Positions 9,285 to 18,043 of a stretch of 64,000 bases of DNA are shown piece after piece (the stretch's first letter is position 1; each line of letters starts with the position of its first letter). The translations under genes and the position numbers were made by a program. The stretch lies in NCBI GenBank assembly GCA_026936105.1, contig JAIXKI010000026.1, positions 140,782 through 204,781 of the forward strand. Reading direction: 5' to 3'. This DNA comes from Chitinophagales bacterium. Lineage in GTDB: Bacteria; Bacteroidota; Bacteroidia; Chitinophagales; Chitinophagaceae. The notes beneath the pieces were generated by a model. It saw only the letters and a list, made by a program, of their open reading frames with translations. It did no database searches and was not told where the DNA came from.

Positions 9285-9758
9285 TTACAACCAACGGCGT
9301 ACTTGCTTTTTATATTCCCCGTAGCTTTCTCCGAAAGCCCTTTCCAGATACCTTTCTTCCGGCTTGATCACTAACAAAGTAATTATGATCACTGCCACGG
9401 GAATCAGGATCAGTGTCCACCAGTTACCGTATAGGAGTGCCAGGCCGGTGTACAAAGACGTCAGGCTTAAATACATCGGATTCCTGGAGAAAGAATAGAT
9501 CCCGGAAGTTTGTAATGAATTTGCCGGCTTCACCGTAACCACCGTATTCCTTGTTTTGAAAAATTGCAGAACAGCAGTCCCACCGATAATCATACAGGCT
9601 ATAATGAAAAAGATACCTGCGATCCATGCTGCTTCGGTGTGAAAAAATGTACGGCTGACCGGCATCCATTTCTGTAAAAGGAATGACAACAGAAAGATGG
9701 AAGCAAAAAACAAAGGCGGAGGAATGAACACACCAGGGCTATCCGTTTTTTGGGACAT
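9285..9758 (-). CDS. ICMT/PEMT-like membrane methyltransferase
   Basis: 157 residues with four hydrophobic segments (about 12-29, 44-66, 99-115 and 116-130). The conserved motif of the isoprenylcysteine carboxyl methyltransferase / phospholipid methyltransferase family is present: GIYSFSRNPMYLSL (about 86-99), then EERYLERAFGESYGEY and RRWL at the C-terminus, which form the SAM and substrate pocket. Bacterial members methylate small lipids or undefined acceptors; the substrate cannot be inferred here. It converges with the dehydrogenase pair to its left. Confidence 0.82.
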   Translation of the reverse strand: MSQKTDSPGVFIPPPLFFASIFLLSFLLQKWMPVSRTFFHTEAAWIAGIFFIIACMIIGGTAVLQFFKTRNTVVTVKPANSLQTSGIYSFSRNPMYLSLTSLYTGLALLYGNWWTLILIPVAVIIITLLVIKPEERYLERAFGESYGEYKKQVRRWL

Positions 9759-9873
9759 ATTGTTCTTTAAAATGAGAATGATCTAAGTTTAGAAAATAAA
9801 GCTATACTTATTTTTTGATTGTTTCAGTTTTCTCTTTGCCATTCATAATGGCTGAATCTCTTTTTAGTGTTAT

Positions 9874-9899
9874 AAAAAAACCACCCCGGTCAGGGATGG
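9874..9899 (-). terminator. Rho-independent terminator after the EF-G paralogue
   Basis: On the minus strand, CCATCCC (9899-9893) pairs with GGGGTGG (9887-9881) across a 5-nt loop, with one G-U pair, followed directly by seven T (9880-9874). It sits 47 nt past the stop codon of the EF-G gene. Confidence 0.8.
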
Positions 9900-9945
9900 C
9901 TATTGTGGTGCACTTAGTATTGGGTTTCTGCTTTGCGGCAGCATT

Positions 9946-12081
9946 TTAAACAAGCTCTTCCTTGGCTGTCTTACTATAGTCGTCAATTAATTTCCTTTGT
10001 ATTTCAAACGGCACCGGCTCATAGGCATGATATTTCATGTTGAACTTAGCACGGCCTTGTGTAATGGAACGCAGTGAAGAAGAATAGCCTTCCATTTCTG
10101 CAAGTGGAACTTTTGCTATGATCTTCTGAAAATTTCCTTCATTGTCTATTCCTTCCACAATGGCCCGGCGGCTTTGCAGATCGCCCATTACAGCGCCGGT
10201 AAGATCATCAGGACAAAGTACTTCCACACGATAGATCGGCTCCAGTATTTGCGGATCTGCCTGCTGAAATGCCTGGCGGAAAGCCTGCAGTCCTGCTATC
10301 TTGAATGAGATATCATTGCTGTCCACGGGGTGCATCTTACCGTCATACACACATACTCGTATATCCCTTGCATAAGATCCTGTCAGCGGGCCGTTCTGCA
10401 TTTTTTCCATCACTCCTTTCAATATCGAAGGAAGGAACCGTGCATCAATGGCGCCTCCGACAATACAATTGTAAAACACAAGTTTTCCGCCCCAGTTAAG
10501 GTCATAAGTATCCCTTGCCCTCACGGTAAGATCTTTGGGTTCCGGCATGCCTTCGTACCAGGGTTCTATTTTCATATAAACCTCTGCAAACTGACCGGCG
10601 CCTCCTGATTGTTTTTTATGACGGTAATTGGAGTCGGCCATTTTCCGGATTGTTTCCCGGTATGGGATCCTGGGTTTCAAAAATTTCACTTCCAGTTTAT
10701 GTATGTGTTCGATCTTCCACTTGGCAACAGCCAGGTGCATATCTCCCTGGCAATGGATCAGGGTCTGTTTCAGTTCCTGTGAGATCTCTACCAGTAAGGT
10801 AGGATCTTCTTCTCTTAATTGATGAAGCGCCTGGGACAGTTTTTCTTCTTCTCCTTTTTTTAGTGTCTCGATGGCTACCGTCATATTGGGCGGAGGGAAT
10901 ACAATAGGTTTCAGTTCAATATTCTTCCCTTTTATATGAAGCGTATTATTGACATGAGTGTTCTTTAGTTTCAGGGTAGCTCCAATATCGCCTGCCACCA
11001 ATTCATTAACGCTTGTTCTCTTATTCCCTTCTACAAGGAAGAGTTGATTCAATTTTTCAGTGACTCCCGTTGATTCGTTTTCCAATTCCATTCCATTCCT
11101 GATGGTACCTGAATAAACTTTAAAGAATGAGAGTTCCCCTATGTGAGGCTCGGTAATTGTCTTGTAAACAAATAGGCAGGCAGGACCGTTTGCATCACAC
11201 GGGAGGCTTTCCCCGCTTTTGGTGATCTGCGGAGGCATTTCATTGGCGCTGGGGCATACATTATCAATAAATCCCATAATGCGGCCACTTCCCATATTAC
11301 GGATGGCAGAAAGGCAGAACAACGGGAACAAGTCATGATGGATCATTGCCTTTTTCAATCCGTCTTTCATCTCATCTTCATCCAGTTCTCCTTTTTCAAA
11401 ATATTTTTCCATCAGCCCTTCATCATTACTGGCGATGGACTCTACCAGTTCTTTTTGCAATTCTTCTGCCCTGGCTCTTTCTTCTTCAGGTATGGGAAGC
11501 TTTTCGGGTTTGCCGCCTTCATCTTTGAATTTGTACATGGTCATCCGGAGCACATCAATGATCTCATGAAATCCGGCGCCGGTATGTCTCGGGTATTGCA
11601 CCACTACTACATTATTTCCAAAATGAGATTTTGCTTCCCTTACGGCCTTGTCAAAATCCGCATTGTCATCATCCAGTTTGTTTACGGCAAAAATCATTGG
11701 CGTTTTAAATCGTTCCGTATAATCCCAGATGATATCAGTTCCCACTTCCACTCCCAGCACTGCATTCAACAGCATGATGCCGGTATCAGCAACACGGAGG
11801 GCTGAGATCACTTCACCAACAAAATCATCATAGCCCGGTGTGTCAATGATATTGATCTTGTATCCTCTCCATTTTGCATGAAGGAGTTTACTGAAAATGG
11901 AGTTACCACGCTCCTGTTCCAGTTCGTGATAATCCCCGGTTGTATTCCTCTCGGCAATGTTGCCCCGTCGGGTAATCAGTCCGGCTTCATAAAGCATGCA
12001 TTCCGCTAAAGTGGTCTTACCTGAGCCTGCATGGCCCAGTAAGACAATATTTTTTACATGTGAAGTATCAAACTCTGGCAT
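9946..12081 (-). CDS. Elongation factor G paralogue lacking the catalytic histidine (EF-G2 type)
   Basis: 711 residues with all five EF-G domains. The P-loop is GHAGSGKT (16-23) and NKLD is at 134-137. Switch I reads RGNSI (58-62) where translational GTPases have RGITI. Switch II reads DTPGY (80-84) where they have DTPGH, so the His that activates water for GTP hydrolysis is Tyr84. Domain IV keeps HKKQSGGAGQF and HPVDSNDISFK, the loops that reach the decoding centre. This fits the EF-G2 paralogue described in Bacteroides, which supports translocation without GTP hydrolysis and matters under carbon starvation. A canonical fusA should exist elsewhere in the genome. Dedicated TetM-like ribosome protection is less likely, because the domain IV loops are EF-G-like. 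Confidence 0.88.
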   Translation of the reverse strand: MPEFDTSHVKNIVLLGHAGSGKTTLAECMLYEAGLITRRGNIAERNTTGDYHELEQERGNSIFSKLLHAKWRGYKINIIDTPGYDDFVGEVISALRVADTGIMLLNAVLGVEVGTDIIWDYTERFKTPMIFAVNKLDDDNADFDKAVREAKSHFGNNVVVVQYPRHTGAGFHEIIDVLRMTMYKFKDEGGKPEKLPIPEEERARAEELQKELVESIASNDEGLMEKYFEKGELDEDEMKDGLKKAMIHHDLFPLFCLSAIRNMGSGRIMGFIDNVCPSANEMPPQITKSGESLPCDANGPACLFVYKTITEPHIGELSFFKVYSGTIRNGMELENESTGVTEKLNQLFLVEGNKRTSVNELVAGDIGATLKLKNTHVNNTLHIKGKNIELKPIVFPPPNMTVAIETLKKGEEEKLSQALHQLREEDPTLLVEISQELKQTLIHCQGDMHLAVAKWKIEHIHKLEVKFLKPRIPYRETIRKMADSNYRHKKQSGGAGQFAEVYMKIEPWYEGMPEPKDLTVRARDTYDLNWGGKLVFYNCIVGGAIDARFLPSILKGVMEKMQNGPLTGSYARDIRVCVYDGKMHPVDSNDISFKIAGLQAFRQAFQQADPQILEPIYRVEVLCPDDLTGAVMGDLQSRRAIVEGIDNEGNFQKIIAKVPLAEMEGYSSSLRSITQGRAKFNMKYHAYEPVPFEIQRKLIDDYSKTAKEELV

Positions 12082-12199
12082 AATATGGTATTTTAAGAAT
12101 AAAAAAATGAATGTCTTTCGAATTGAATGATCAAAAAGACAACTATACAGGTGATGAAATCAGGCAGGCTAATACCTGTTTCAACATTATGTAATCTGA

Positions 12200-12580
12200 T
12201 TAATGCGCTCGTTCCAGGAATCCGCTGAATTCTTCACGAAGTTCCTGTAAGGTTTTTTCCAATGATTGATACTGCCCCTGCAAGTTTTCGTGATATGTAA
12301 TAGTGTCCTTATTCAGAGAACCATCACTGTCTGCGATCTCCATGCTTAGCTTGCGGTCATGTGTTTTGATCGCCTGCTTCAGATCGTGAATGTTGATAAG
12401 CTGAATGTGAAATTGATTGTGGAGATGTTCTACCTGTTGGAGCTGGTCTTTGTCAAGCGGCTGGCTGGCCACTTGCTGGAGGTGAGATTTGTTTTTAGAG
12501 AATTCGTCTCTGTATTTCCGAAGAGCTTCCCTCCAGGTGTTGCACTCTCCGGAGAGCTGCGGGATGTCTGCCTGAACCAT
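12200..12580 (-). CDS. Small coiled-coil protein, function unknown
   Basis: 126 residues, almost wholly helical, with heptad-like leucines and many Gln/Glu/Lys (QPLDKDQLQQVEHLHNQFHI, then YQSLEKTLQELREEF). There is no signal peptide, membrane segment or catalytic motif. It resembles short cytoplasmic coiled-coil proteins common in Chitinophagaceae. It lies 118 nt upstream of, and in the same direction as, the EF-G paralogue, so co-transcription is possible. The ATG at 12580 is the only good start. Confidence 0.6.
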   Translation of the reverse strand: MVQADIPQLSGECNTWREALRKYRDEFSKNKSHLQQVASQPLDKDQLQQVEHLHNQFHIQLINIHDLKQAIKTHDRKLSMEIADSDGSLNKDTITYHENLQGQYQSLEKTLQELREEFSGFLERAH

Positions 12581-12689
12581 GGTATTAAAATTTTAGTGGT
12601 GAAGAAAATTATTTACCGGTTTACAGGGGTCGGAAGTAATACTCTAAATTTAAAACTCTTTTTGAAATTACAGAAGAAAATTTTTACAC

Positions 12690-12720
12690 AAAAAACCTGC
12701 AGTGAGTTTTACTGCAGGTT
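12690..12720 (-). terminator. Rho-independent terminator
   Basis: A perfect 10-bp inverted repeat, AACCTGCAGT (12694-12703) and ACTGCAGGTT (12711-12720), has a 7-nt loop. On the minus strand a T-run follows (12693-12690, then TGTGT and more). It lies 95 nt past the stop of the secreted Trp/His/Arg-rich protein gene and ends that transcript. Confidence 0.78.
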
Positions 12721-12814
12721 CGTATTTGGTTAACCAAATATTAATTCTAATTAACGTTTTATTCTTTTTGCAGGCCGTGCAGCCGTGTTTTAATACATCA
12801 ATCCGGAAATAGCC

Positions 12815-13699
12815 TTATCCTTTTCTTCTCCTTTTTATTACTGCTTTTTTTGCTTTTGTCTTATGGCCATTCTTCTTATAAATGGTGGTACGGCTGACCC
12901 TGTATTGATTAATCGCACCCTGGTGTCGGGTTCTTACTATTACCGAAGTGGTTCGGCAAGGTGTATAGAGGGCACGGGCATGAACCATCCTGTTAGTACG
13001 AACAACTACAAAACTTCTGTGGTAGGTGCGGACATAGGGATGAAACACGTGCCAGGCAAATGGCCTCCAGGGATGCCACCAAACCGGATAATGGCGCCAG
13101 CGCCAGGGTGAAACCCATAAGGTATAAGCTGGCCTGTAAACAAAGCGGACACAGGGCCAGAACCACACATTGACGATCAGGCCATCGGTTGCAGAAACGG
13201 ATACTATGTCATTATCAGGGTTATAATAAGGGCCGCTTCCATTACCGGAATTATCATTTTCGGCAGATGTGGTATTTTCAGGCTCCACAATTTTTTGCTC
13301 ACCATAAATATCTTCATCACCCACTATTTGTAAAGAAGCAAATTCATTACCACTTTTTTCCAATTCAATAACGGCAATATCCTGGCTCTCATTTTCTGAT
13401 ACAGGCACCTGCAAAATAAATACATGATTGTTGCCGTCAGATTTGTCTATTACACGGACATAATCTGTTTCACCATCGCCGTTCTGGTCCAGGTTATTTA
13501 CATGATTATCCGGCGTATTGATAAGTTTTTCAAATTCCTCAGGGGAACCGGCTTTTTCAAACATGGCCAGGGCACCCTGCAGGCTGAAATTATCTCCCGG
13601 CAGACCGGTGGAATCGTCAGCTGAATTGTCCTGTGCTTTCAGGGAAACACCGGATAGGCACCACCCTAAAAGAGGAATTGCAATGATTTTCAGATTCAT
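12815..13699 (-). CDS. Secreted protein with Trp/His/Arg-rich C-terminal half, function unknown
   Basis: 294 residues with a signal peptide (MNLKIIAIPLLGWCLSGVSLKAQ). Residues about 65-150 form a folded-looking domain with NLDQNGDGETDYVRVID, a calcium-binding EF-hand-like loop, followed by strands rich in Val/Ile/Glu. The second half (about 175-294) is extreme in composition: WFWPCVRFVYRP, SPWRWRHYPVWWHPWRPF, repeated RTxx, and a Lys/Arg tail (KKAVIKRRRKG). Bacteroidota carry many such exported proteins and none I can name has a proven role. Possible roles are binding of polyanions or metals at the cell surface. It is monocistronic with its own terminator. Confidence 0.65.
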   Translation of the reverse strand: MNLKIIAIPLLGWCLSGVSLKAQDNSADDSTGLPGDNFSLQGALAMFEKAGSPEEFEKLINTPDNHVNNLDQNGDGETDYVRVIDKSDGNNHVFILQVPVSENESQDIAVIELEKSGNEFASLQIVGDEDIYGEQKIVEPENTTSAENDNSGNGSGPYYNPDNDIVSVSATDGLIVNVWFWPCVRFVYRPAYTLWVSPWRWRHYPVWWHPWRPFAWHVFHPYVRTYHRSFVVVRTNRMVHARALYTPCRTTSVIVRTRHQGAINQYRVSRTTIYKKNGHKTKAKKAVIKRRRKG

Positions 13700-13955
13700 A
13701 AAAATAAAATTTGTAGTGAGACGGAATAAACTTCCAAAAGTTTATCAGTTATTCTGCGGGATGGAAAAAAAATATTGGTTAAAGCGGGAATTTACCTGGT
13801 CTTAACCGGAAAAAATGTCTGAAGTATTCCTTTGATCCGGTATAAAATCATATTCCTGCAAACTCTGATGTTAACACTAAATTTCGCAGTTCATTTAGGG
13901 CGAGTCAGGGTTTCCTGATCGGGGCAAGCTCAAAATTCGATAACTTGCCATTTCC

Positions 13956-15989
13956 ATGATCACTCAGAATACTATTCAGCAAATTCTTGGAAGGATTGAC
14001 ATCGTTGAGGTTATTGGCGGTTTTGTCAAGCTGAAAAAACGGGGTACCAACTATCTCGGGCTTTGCCCTTTCCACAATGAAAAGACACCTTCTTTTACGG
14101 TCTCTCCTTCTAAAGAAATTTATAAATGCTTTGGTTGTGGCCGGAGCGGAAATACGATCAGCTTCCTGATGGAGCATGAAAAGTACAGCTATGTGGAATC
14201 CCTGAAATGGCTGGCCAATAAATATGGGGTGGAAGTGGAAGAGACTTTCACTTCGGATGAGGAACGGAAGCAATTGCAGGAAACAGAAAGCCTTTATATT
14301 ATCAACAGTTTTGCGCAGCAGTTCTTTACCAGAATGCTTTTTGAAACGGAAGAAGGCAGGGATATCGGCTTAAGCTATCTGAAAGAAAGAGGATTCAGAG
14401 AAGATATTATTAAAAAATTCCAGTTGGGCTATTCTCCGGAACAAAAAGATGCATTTTCGAAAGAAGCTCTGGCAAAACAATTCAGTAAAGTGGTTTTAGT
14501 AAAGACCGGCCTTACCGTCATAAGAAATGAACAGCCGGTTGATAACTACCGGGGCAGGATTATTTTCCCGGTACATAATCACAGCGGTAAAGTGCTGGGC
14601 TTTGGCGCCAGGATAATAAAAAGCAATGATAAGGCTCCCAAGTATATCAATACACCGGAAAATGAGATATACATTAAAAGCAAAATTCTCTATGGTTCAT
14701 ATTTTGCCAGGCAGGCCATTGACAAGGCGGATGAGTGCCTGCTCGTGGAAGGATATACTGATGTGATCTCATTACATCAGGCAGGAATAGAAAACGTTGT
14801 GGCATCCGGTGGTACTTCGCTGACACAAGATCAGTTGAGGCTGATTAAGAAATATACTAAGAATTTGACGATCATTTATGATGGAGATGCAGCAGGCGTA
14901 AAAGCTGCGCTCAGAGGCTTGGATATGGCGTTGGAAGAAGGCCTTAATGTCAAACTGGTGCTTATTCCTGACAATGAAGACCCGGACAGCTATGTCAACA
15001 AAGCGGGCGCACCGGGGTTTATCCGGTTCATTCAGGAGAATAAAAAAGATTTCATTCTTTTTCAGCTTCAGGTGGCTTTAAAAGATGCCGGCAATGATCC
15101 GAATAAAAAATCCGAAGTGGTGAACCAGATCGCGGAAACGATCTCCAGGATCAATAAGGCTGAAGACTTTACCAAACAGCAGGACTATATCAAGCAATGT
15201 TCTGAAGTGTTGAAGATTGATGAAAGCGGAATGCATGCATTGGTCAATAAATTTATCCGCAACCGTATTTCCACTCTTGAAAAGAAATTGCCCTTTGAAG
15301 AAGCTAAGAGTATTGAAGAGAACGCCCAAAAAGCTGCAGCTTCCGGTTATGAAGACAATACATTCACCCTGTTATTCAAAGATGAATTGCAGGAAAGAGA
15401 AATTGCACGGGTATTGCTGGAGCATGGCGTAAAAAAATGGAATGAGCATCAGCTTATAGCAGAATATATTTTGTCTGAGTTAATGGAGGAAAATCTTTTT
15501 GATAATGCCAATGTCCTGAAGCTGATCAATACATACAGAAAATTACTTGAAGATAACATTACCACTATTGATAAAAGCTACTTTATTTATCATTCCGATA
15601 CTACGTTGAGCAGCCTGGCCGTATCCCTTCTCAATTTTCCTTATGAAGAAAGCGAACGCTGGCGCCGTGAATACAATCAGAAAGCAGGATTTCAGGATAA
15701 ACTTTTTGAGCAGGATTACGAGGATTTTATGAGAACGGTGACCACGGAAAAAGACAGCTCACTTATTAACTTTCTGAAAACGGAAGAAGACAGAACCGGC
15801 GAAGAGATTAATTCCGCATTGAATTATTTAAAATTGAAAAAGATAAAAAGGCTTCTTATACAAAATCAATCAGACCTGGAAAACGCACAAACGGCTGAAG
15901 AATCCGAGGTGTTGCAAAAAACACATCTTCATTTGAAGCAATTAGAACAGGAATTATCAAAGAGGTCAGGCATTGTGATCATTCGTTAA
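13956..15989 (+). CDS. dnaG: DNA primase
   Basis: 677 residues. The N-terminal zinc-binding domain has CPFHNEKTPSFTVSPSKEIY followed by KCFGCGRSGN (about 37-65), the CHC2 pattern. The RNA-polymerase core and Toprim domain follow, with LLVEGYTDVISLHQAG (about 263-278) and IIYDGDAAGVKAALRGLDMA (about 307-327) carrying the metal-binding Glu and Asp. The C-terminal ~240 residues are the helicase-interacting region and are less conserved. It synthesises RNA primers at the fork. Start MITQNTIQQILGRIDIVEVI is standard for the family. The stop overlaps the convergent CYTH gene by 11 nt. Confidence 0.97.
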   Translation: MITQNTIQQILGRIDIVEVIGGFVKLKKRGTNYLGLCPFHNEKTPSFTVSPSKEIYKCFGCGRSGNTISFLMEHEKYSYVESLKWLANKYGVEVEETFTSDEERKQLQETESLYIINSFAQQFFTRMLFETEEGRDIGLSYLKERGFREDIIKKFQLGYSPEQKDAFSKEALAKQFSKVVLVKTGLTVIRNEQPVDNYRGRIIFPVHNHSGKVLGFGARIIKSNDKAPKYINTPENEIYIKSKILYGSYFARQAIDKADECLLVEGYTDVISLHQAGIENVVASGGTSLTQDQLRLIKKYTKNLTIIYDGDAAGVKAALRGLDMALEEGLNVKLVLIPDNEDPDSYVNKAGAPGFIRFIQENKKDFILFQLQVALKDAGNDPNKKSEVVNQIAETISRINKAEDFTKQQDYIKQCSEVLKIDESGMHALVNKFIRNRISTLEKKLPFEEAKSIEENAQKAAASGYEDNTFTLLFKDELQEREIARVLLEHGVKKWNEHQLIAEYILSELMEENLFDNANVLKLINTYRKLLEDNITTIDKSYFIYHSDTTLSSLAVSLLNFPYEESERWRREYNQKAGFQDKLFEQDYEDFMRTVTTEKDSSLINFLKTEEDRTGEEINSALNYLKLKKIKRLLIQNQSDLENAQTAEESEVLQKTHLHLKQLEQELSKRSGIVIIR

Positions 15990-16506
15990 GCGGATCTTTC
16001 TCCGGCATATCGCTGTACGATCCGGGAAGCAGATCCTCTTTTCTGATTCCGAATTCATTCAGGTAGTGTTCGCATTGTGTCTTCAACTGCTCTGCTGAAA
16101 ATCCGGCAAGCATATTCCCTGCCTCGATCTCTACAAAATTTCCAAGCCCGGGGACTTCATCCAAATGAAATTTTACATTGCCGATATAATAGATCTCTCT
16201 TTTTTTCCTGACAATGGTCTTTATTCCGGCAGCCTGTGTAAGAATTTGTTTCAATAAAAGAGGGTCATTCACTTTCATCAGCGTGAATTCAGAATCTTTT
16301 GGGCCTTCCTTGTCTTCTCTTTGATAATAGATCAGATTATTTTCGATCACACCTTCACGAAGCTTCAATCTTCCGTAAGGGACATTGAAATAGGTGTCTG
16401 TTTGATCGTCAGTACCTTTAAATTCTGCTTTATGCTGCACCAGGTATTCTCTGATGAAAGATGCATCAGGGCATCTCGCTTTTATCTCTACATTGATATA
16501 AGACAT
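15979..16506 (-). CDS. CYTH-domain protein (class IV adenylate cyclase / thiamine triphosphatase-like)
   Basis: 175 residues. It opens with VEIKARCPD, the ExExK-like strand of CYTH enzymes, followed by the tunnel strands TDTYFNVPYGRLKLREG, LIYYQRED, VRKKREIYYIGNVKFHLDEV and GLGNFVEIEAG. CYTH proteins act on triphosphorylated substrates with divalent metal ions; family members include adenylate cyclases, thiamine triphosphatases and inorganic triphosphatases, and sequence alone does not separate these here. The start ATG lies directly after the T-tract of a terminator hairpin (16506-16535) and has no Shine-Dalgarno sequence. Confidence 0.82.
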   Translation of the reverse strand: MSYINVEIKARCPDASFIREYLVQHKAEFKGTDDQTDTYFNVPYGRLKLREGVIENNLIYYQREDKEGPKDSEFTLMKVNDPLLLKQILTQAAGIKTIVRKKREIYYIGNVKFHLDEVPGLGNFVEIEAGNMLAGFSAEQLKTQCEHYLNEFGIRKEDLLPGSYSDMPEKDPLNE

Positions 16507-16535
16507 AAAAAGGCTTGCCGTTGTGCAGCAAACCT
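16506..16535 (-). terminator. Terminator hairpin abutting the CYTH start codon
   Basis: On the minus strand, AGGTTTGC (16535-16528) pairs with GCAAGCCT (16518-16511) over a 9-nt loop, with one G-U pair. A run of T (16510-16507) follows and leads directly into the ATG at 16506. It lies 23 nt past the stop of the upstream gene. Confidence 0.7.
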
Positions 16536-16558
16536 AATTCATTTTATAAACCGGTGAT

Positions 16559-17011
16559 CTAGTCAGCCATTGAAGCTGCGACTCTTTTACGGGTAGTAGT
16601 CACTTCGATCTCACGGATATTCTGACTATCTGATTTTTCAAAACGGGTGGCGACCCATACATGATCCAGTTCTACACGGTGGATACATTCATAACCTGCA
16701 TTGGTAAGGCGTTCCCAACTGCAATCACGGTTCAGGTCAGTGACAATTTTGGATGTTACTTTCGGATAAGCTACCCAAAACTTGGAATCTTCCTTCAGCG
16801 CCGGCATTACATCATTCAGAATACCGTGGAGCTGATTCACATTCACGGCAAAGATCAATGCGAAATCAATTTTCCTGCTTCTTAAAAGAGGAGTTACATT
16901 TTTCGCAAATGATAATTTGTGAAATTGTTTCTCAATAGAAGAAGGAAGACCCTGGATCAAAAGATTCTTTTCATCTGCATATTGCAGTTTTTCAAACAAC
17001 GTTTGTGACAT
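16559..17011 (-). CDS. Conserved DUF3052-like protein
   Basis: 150 residues from the ATG at 17011 (MSQTLFEKLQYADEKNLLIQ). An in-frame extension back to 17095 exists, but a promoter -7 element (TATCTTTG, 17092-17085) lies inside it, so I prefer the shorter form. Features: GLPSSIEKQFHKLSFAKNV, then DFALIFAVNVNQLHGILNDV, FWVAYPK, and VELDHVWVATRFEK near the end. The layout resembles DUF3052-type proteins (small alpha/beta fold, unknown function). The transcript appears to end at the hairpin before the CYTH gene. Confidence 0.68.
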   Translation of the reverse strand: MSQTLFEKLQYADEKNLLIQGLPSSIEKQFHKLSFAKNVTPLLRSRKIDFALIFAVNVNQLHGILNDVMPALKEDSKFWVAYPKVTSKIVTDLNRDCSWERLTNAGYECIHRVELDHVWVATRFEKSDSQNIREIEVTTTRKRVAASMAD

Positions 17012-17084
17012 AGTAGAAACTATTTTAAGGGTTTCAGGCAACAGGCCACTATGGTCGTATGCGAAGTTCTCAAAGTAGGGACTG

Positions 17085-17092
17085 CAAAGATA
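17085..17092 (-). promoter_or_regulatory. -7 promoter element (TATCTTTG)
   Basis: An exact match to the Bacteroidota TAnnTTTG element on the minus strand. No TTTG is evident at -33. Transcription would start near 17078, giving a leader of about 67 nt before the ATG at 17011. This argues against the longer in-frame start at 17095. Confidence 0.5.
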
Positions 17093-17175
17093 CAAAAATT
17101 CAGCGGGATAAGGAAGATTTTTTTTGAAACAAAGAGAAGAACTGTATTTAAAAAAAATACACCTATCTTATTAAA

Positions 17176-17988
17176 TCACTTGCCTATGGCTTTATGATAA
17201 TATTCAAGTGCCTTAGGCATATATTTTTCAAGATCCTGTATTCTGTGTCCTTCCGAAGGGTGTGTGCTTAAAAATTCCGGCGGCGTTTGACCATTAGCTG
17301 CTTTCTCCATTCTTTGCCAGAGTGGAATAGCTTGTCTCGGATCATATCCTGCCATGGCGGCCCAGTACAATCCATACTGATCAGCTTCCAGCTCATGTTT
17401 TCTTGAAAAAGGCAACAACACTCCCAGTTGTGCTCCGATGCCAAATGACATCAAAAAAATATTTCTTGTCTCAGCCGGCTTATTGGCCAGGGCAACATTC
17501 AAACCTTCCTGCACTACAGCAGCTCCCAATTGCTGGCTCATCCTTTCATTACCATGATTAAAAATGGCATGCGAAACTTCATGCCCCATCACCACTGCCA
17601 GCGCCGCTTCATTTTGCGTGATAGGAAGCAATCCTGTGTAAACAACGATCTTTCCTCCCGGCATACACCAGGCATTCACTTCTTTACTGTCCACCAGCTT
17701 ATACTCCCATTTATAACCTTCCAGTTCTTTTGAAAGCCCTTTAGACGCATAATAATTTTCCACTGCCTTGGTGATGCGCTCTCCCACTCTTTTTACCATT
17801 TCTGCATCTTTGTTAGTACCGGCAACGACTTTACTGGTTGTCAGAAATTGAGTGTACTCCTGCAAAGCCATGGCCTGAACCTCGGATTCAGGCAATAGTT
17901 TAAATTGTTTCCGTCCTGTGATTGTATTGGAAGAACAGGAAAAAAGGATGGCCGGCAAGGCAAGTAAAAAAAGAATTGTTCTTTTCAT
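17176..17988 (-). CDS. M48-family metalloprotease lipoprotein
   Basis: 270 residues. The N-terminus MKRTILFLLALPAILFSCSS has a lipobox (LFSC), so the protein is lipid-anchored in the envelope. The zinc site is HEVSH (about 137-141) with the third ligand in ELEADQYGLYWAAMAGYD. The pre-motif AWCMPGGKIVVYTGLLP is typical of the YggG/LoiP/BepA group. These proteases clear misfolded envelope proteins. At 270 residues it is the short form without the TPR repeats of BepA. It is followed by no close gene in the same direction. Confidence 0.9.
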   Translation of the reverse strand: MKRTILFLLALPAILFSCSSNTITGRKQFKLLPESEVQAMALQEYTQFLTTSKVVAGTNKDAEMVKRVGERITKAVENYYASKGLSKELEGYKWEYKLVDSKEVNAWCMPGGKIVVYTGLLPITQNEAALAVVMGHEVSHAIFNHGNERMSQQLGAAVVQEGLNVALANKPAETRNIFLMSFGIGAQLGVLLPFSRKHELEADQYGLYWAAMAGYDPRQAIPLWQRMEKAANGQTPPEFLSTHPSEGHRIQDLEKYMPKALEYYHKAIGK

Positions 17989-18043
17989 TTCACTGATTGT
18001 TTGACAGGATTTTTATTTGTTTTATTGGTTGACCGGATAGTTA

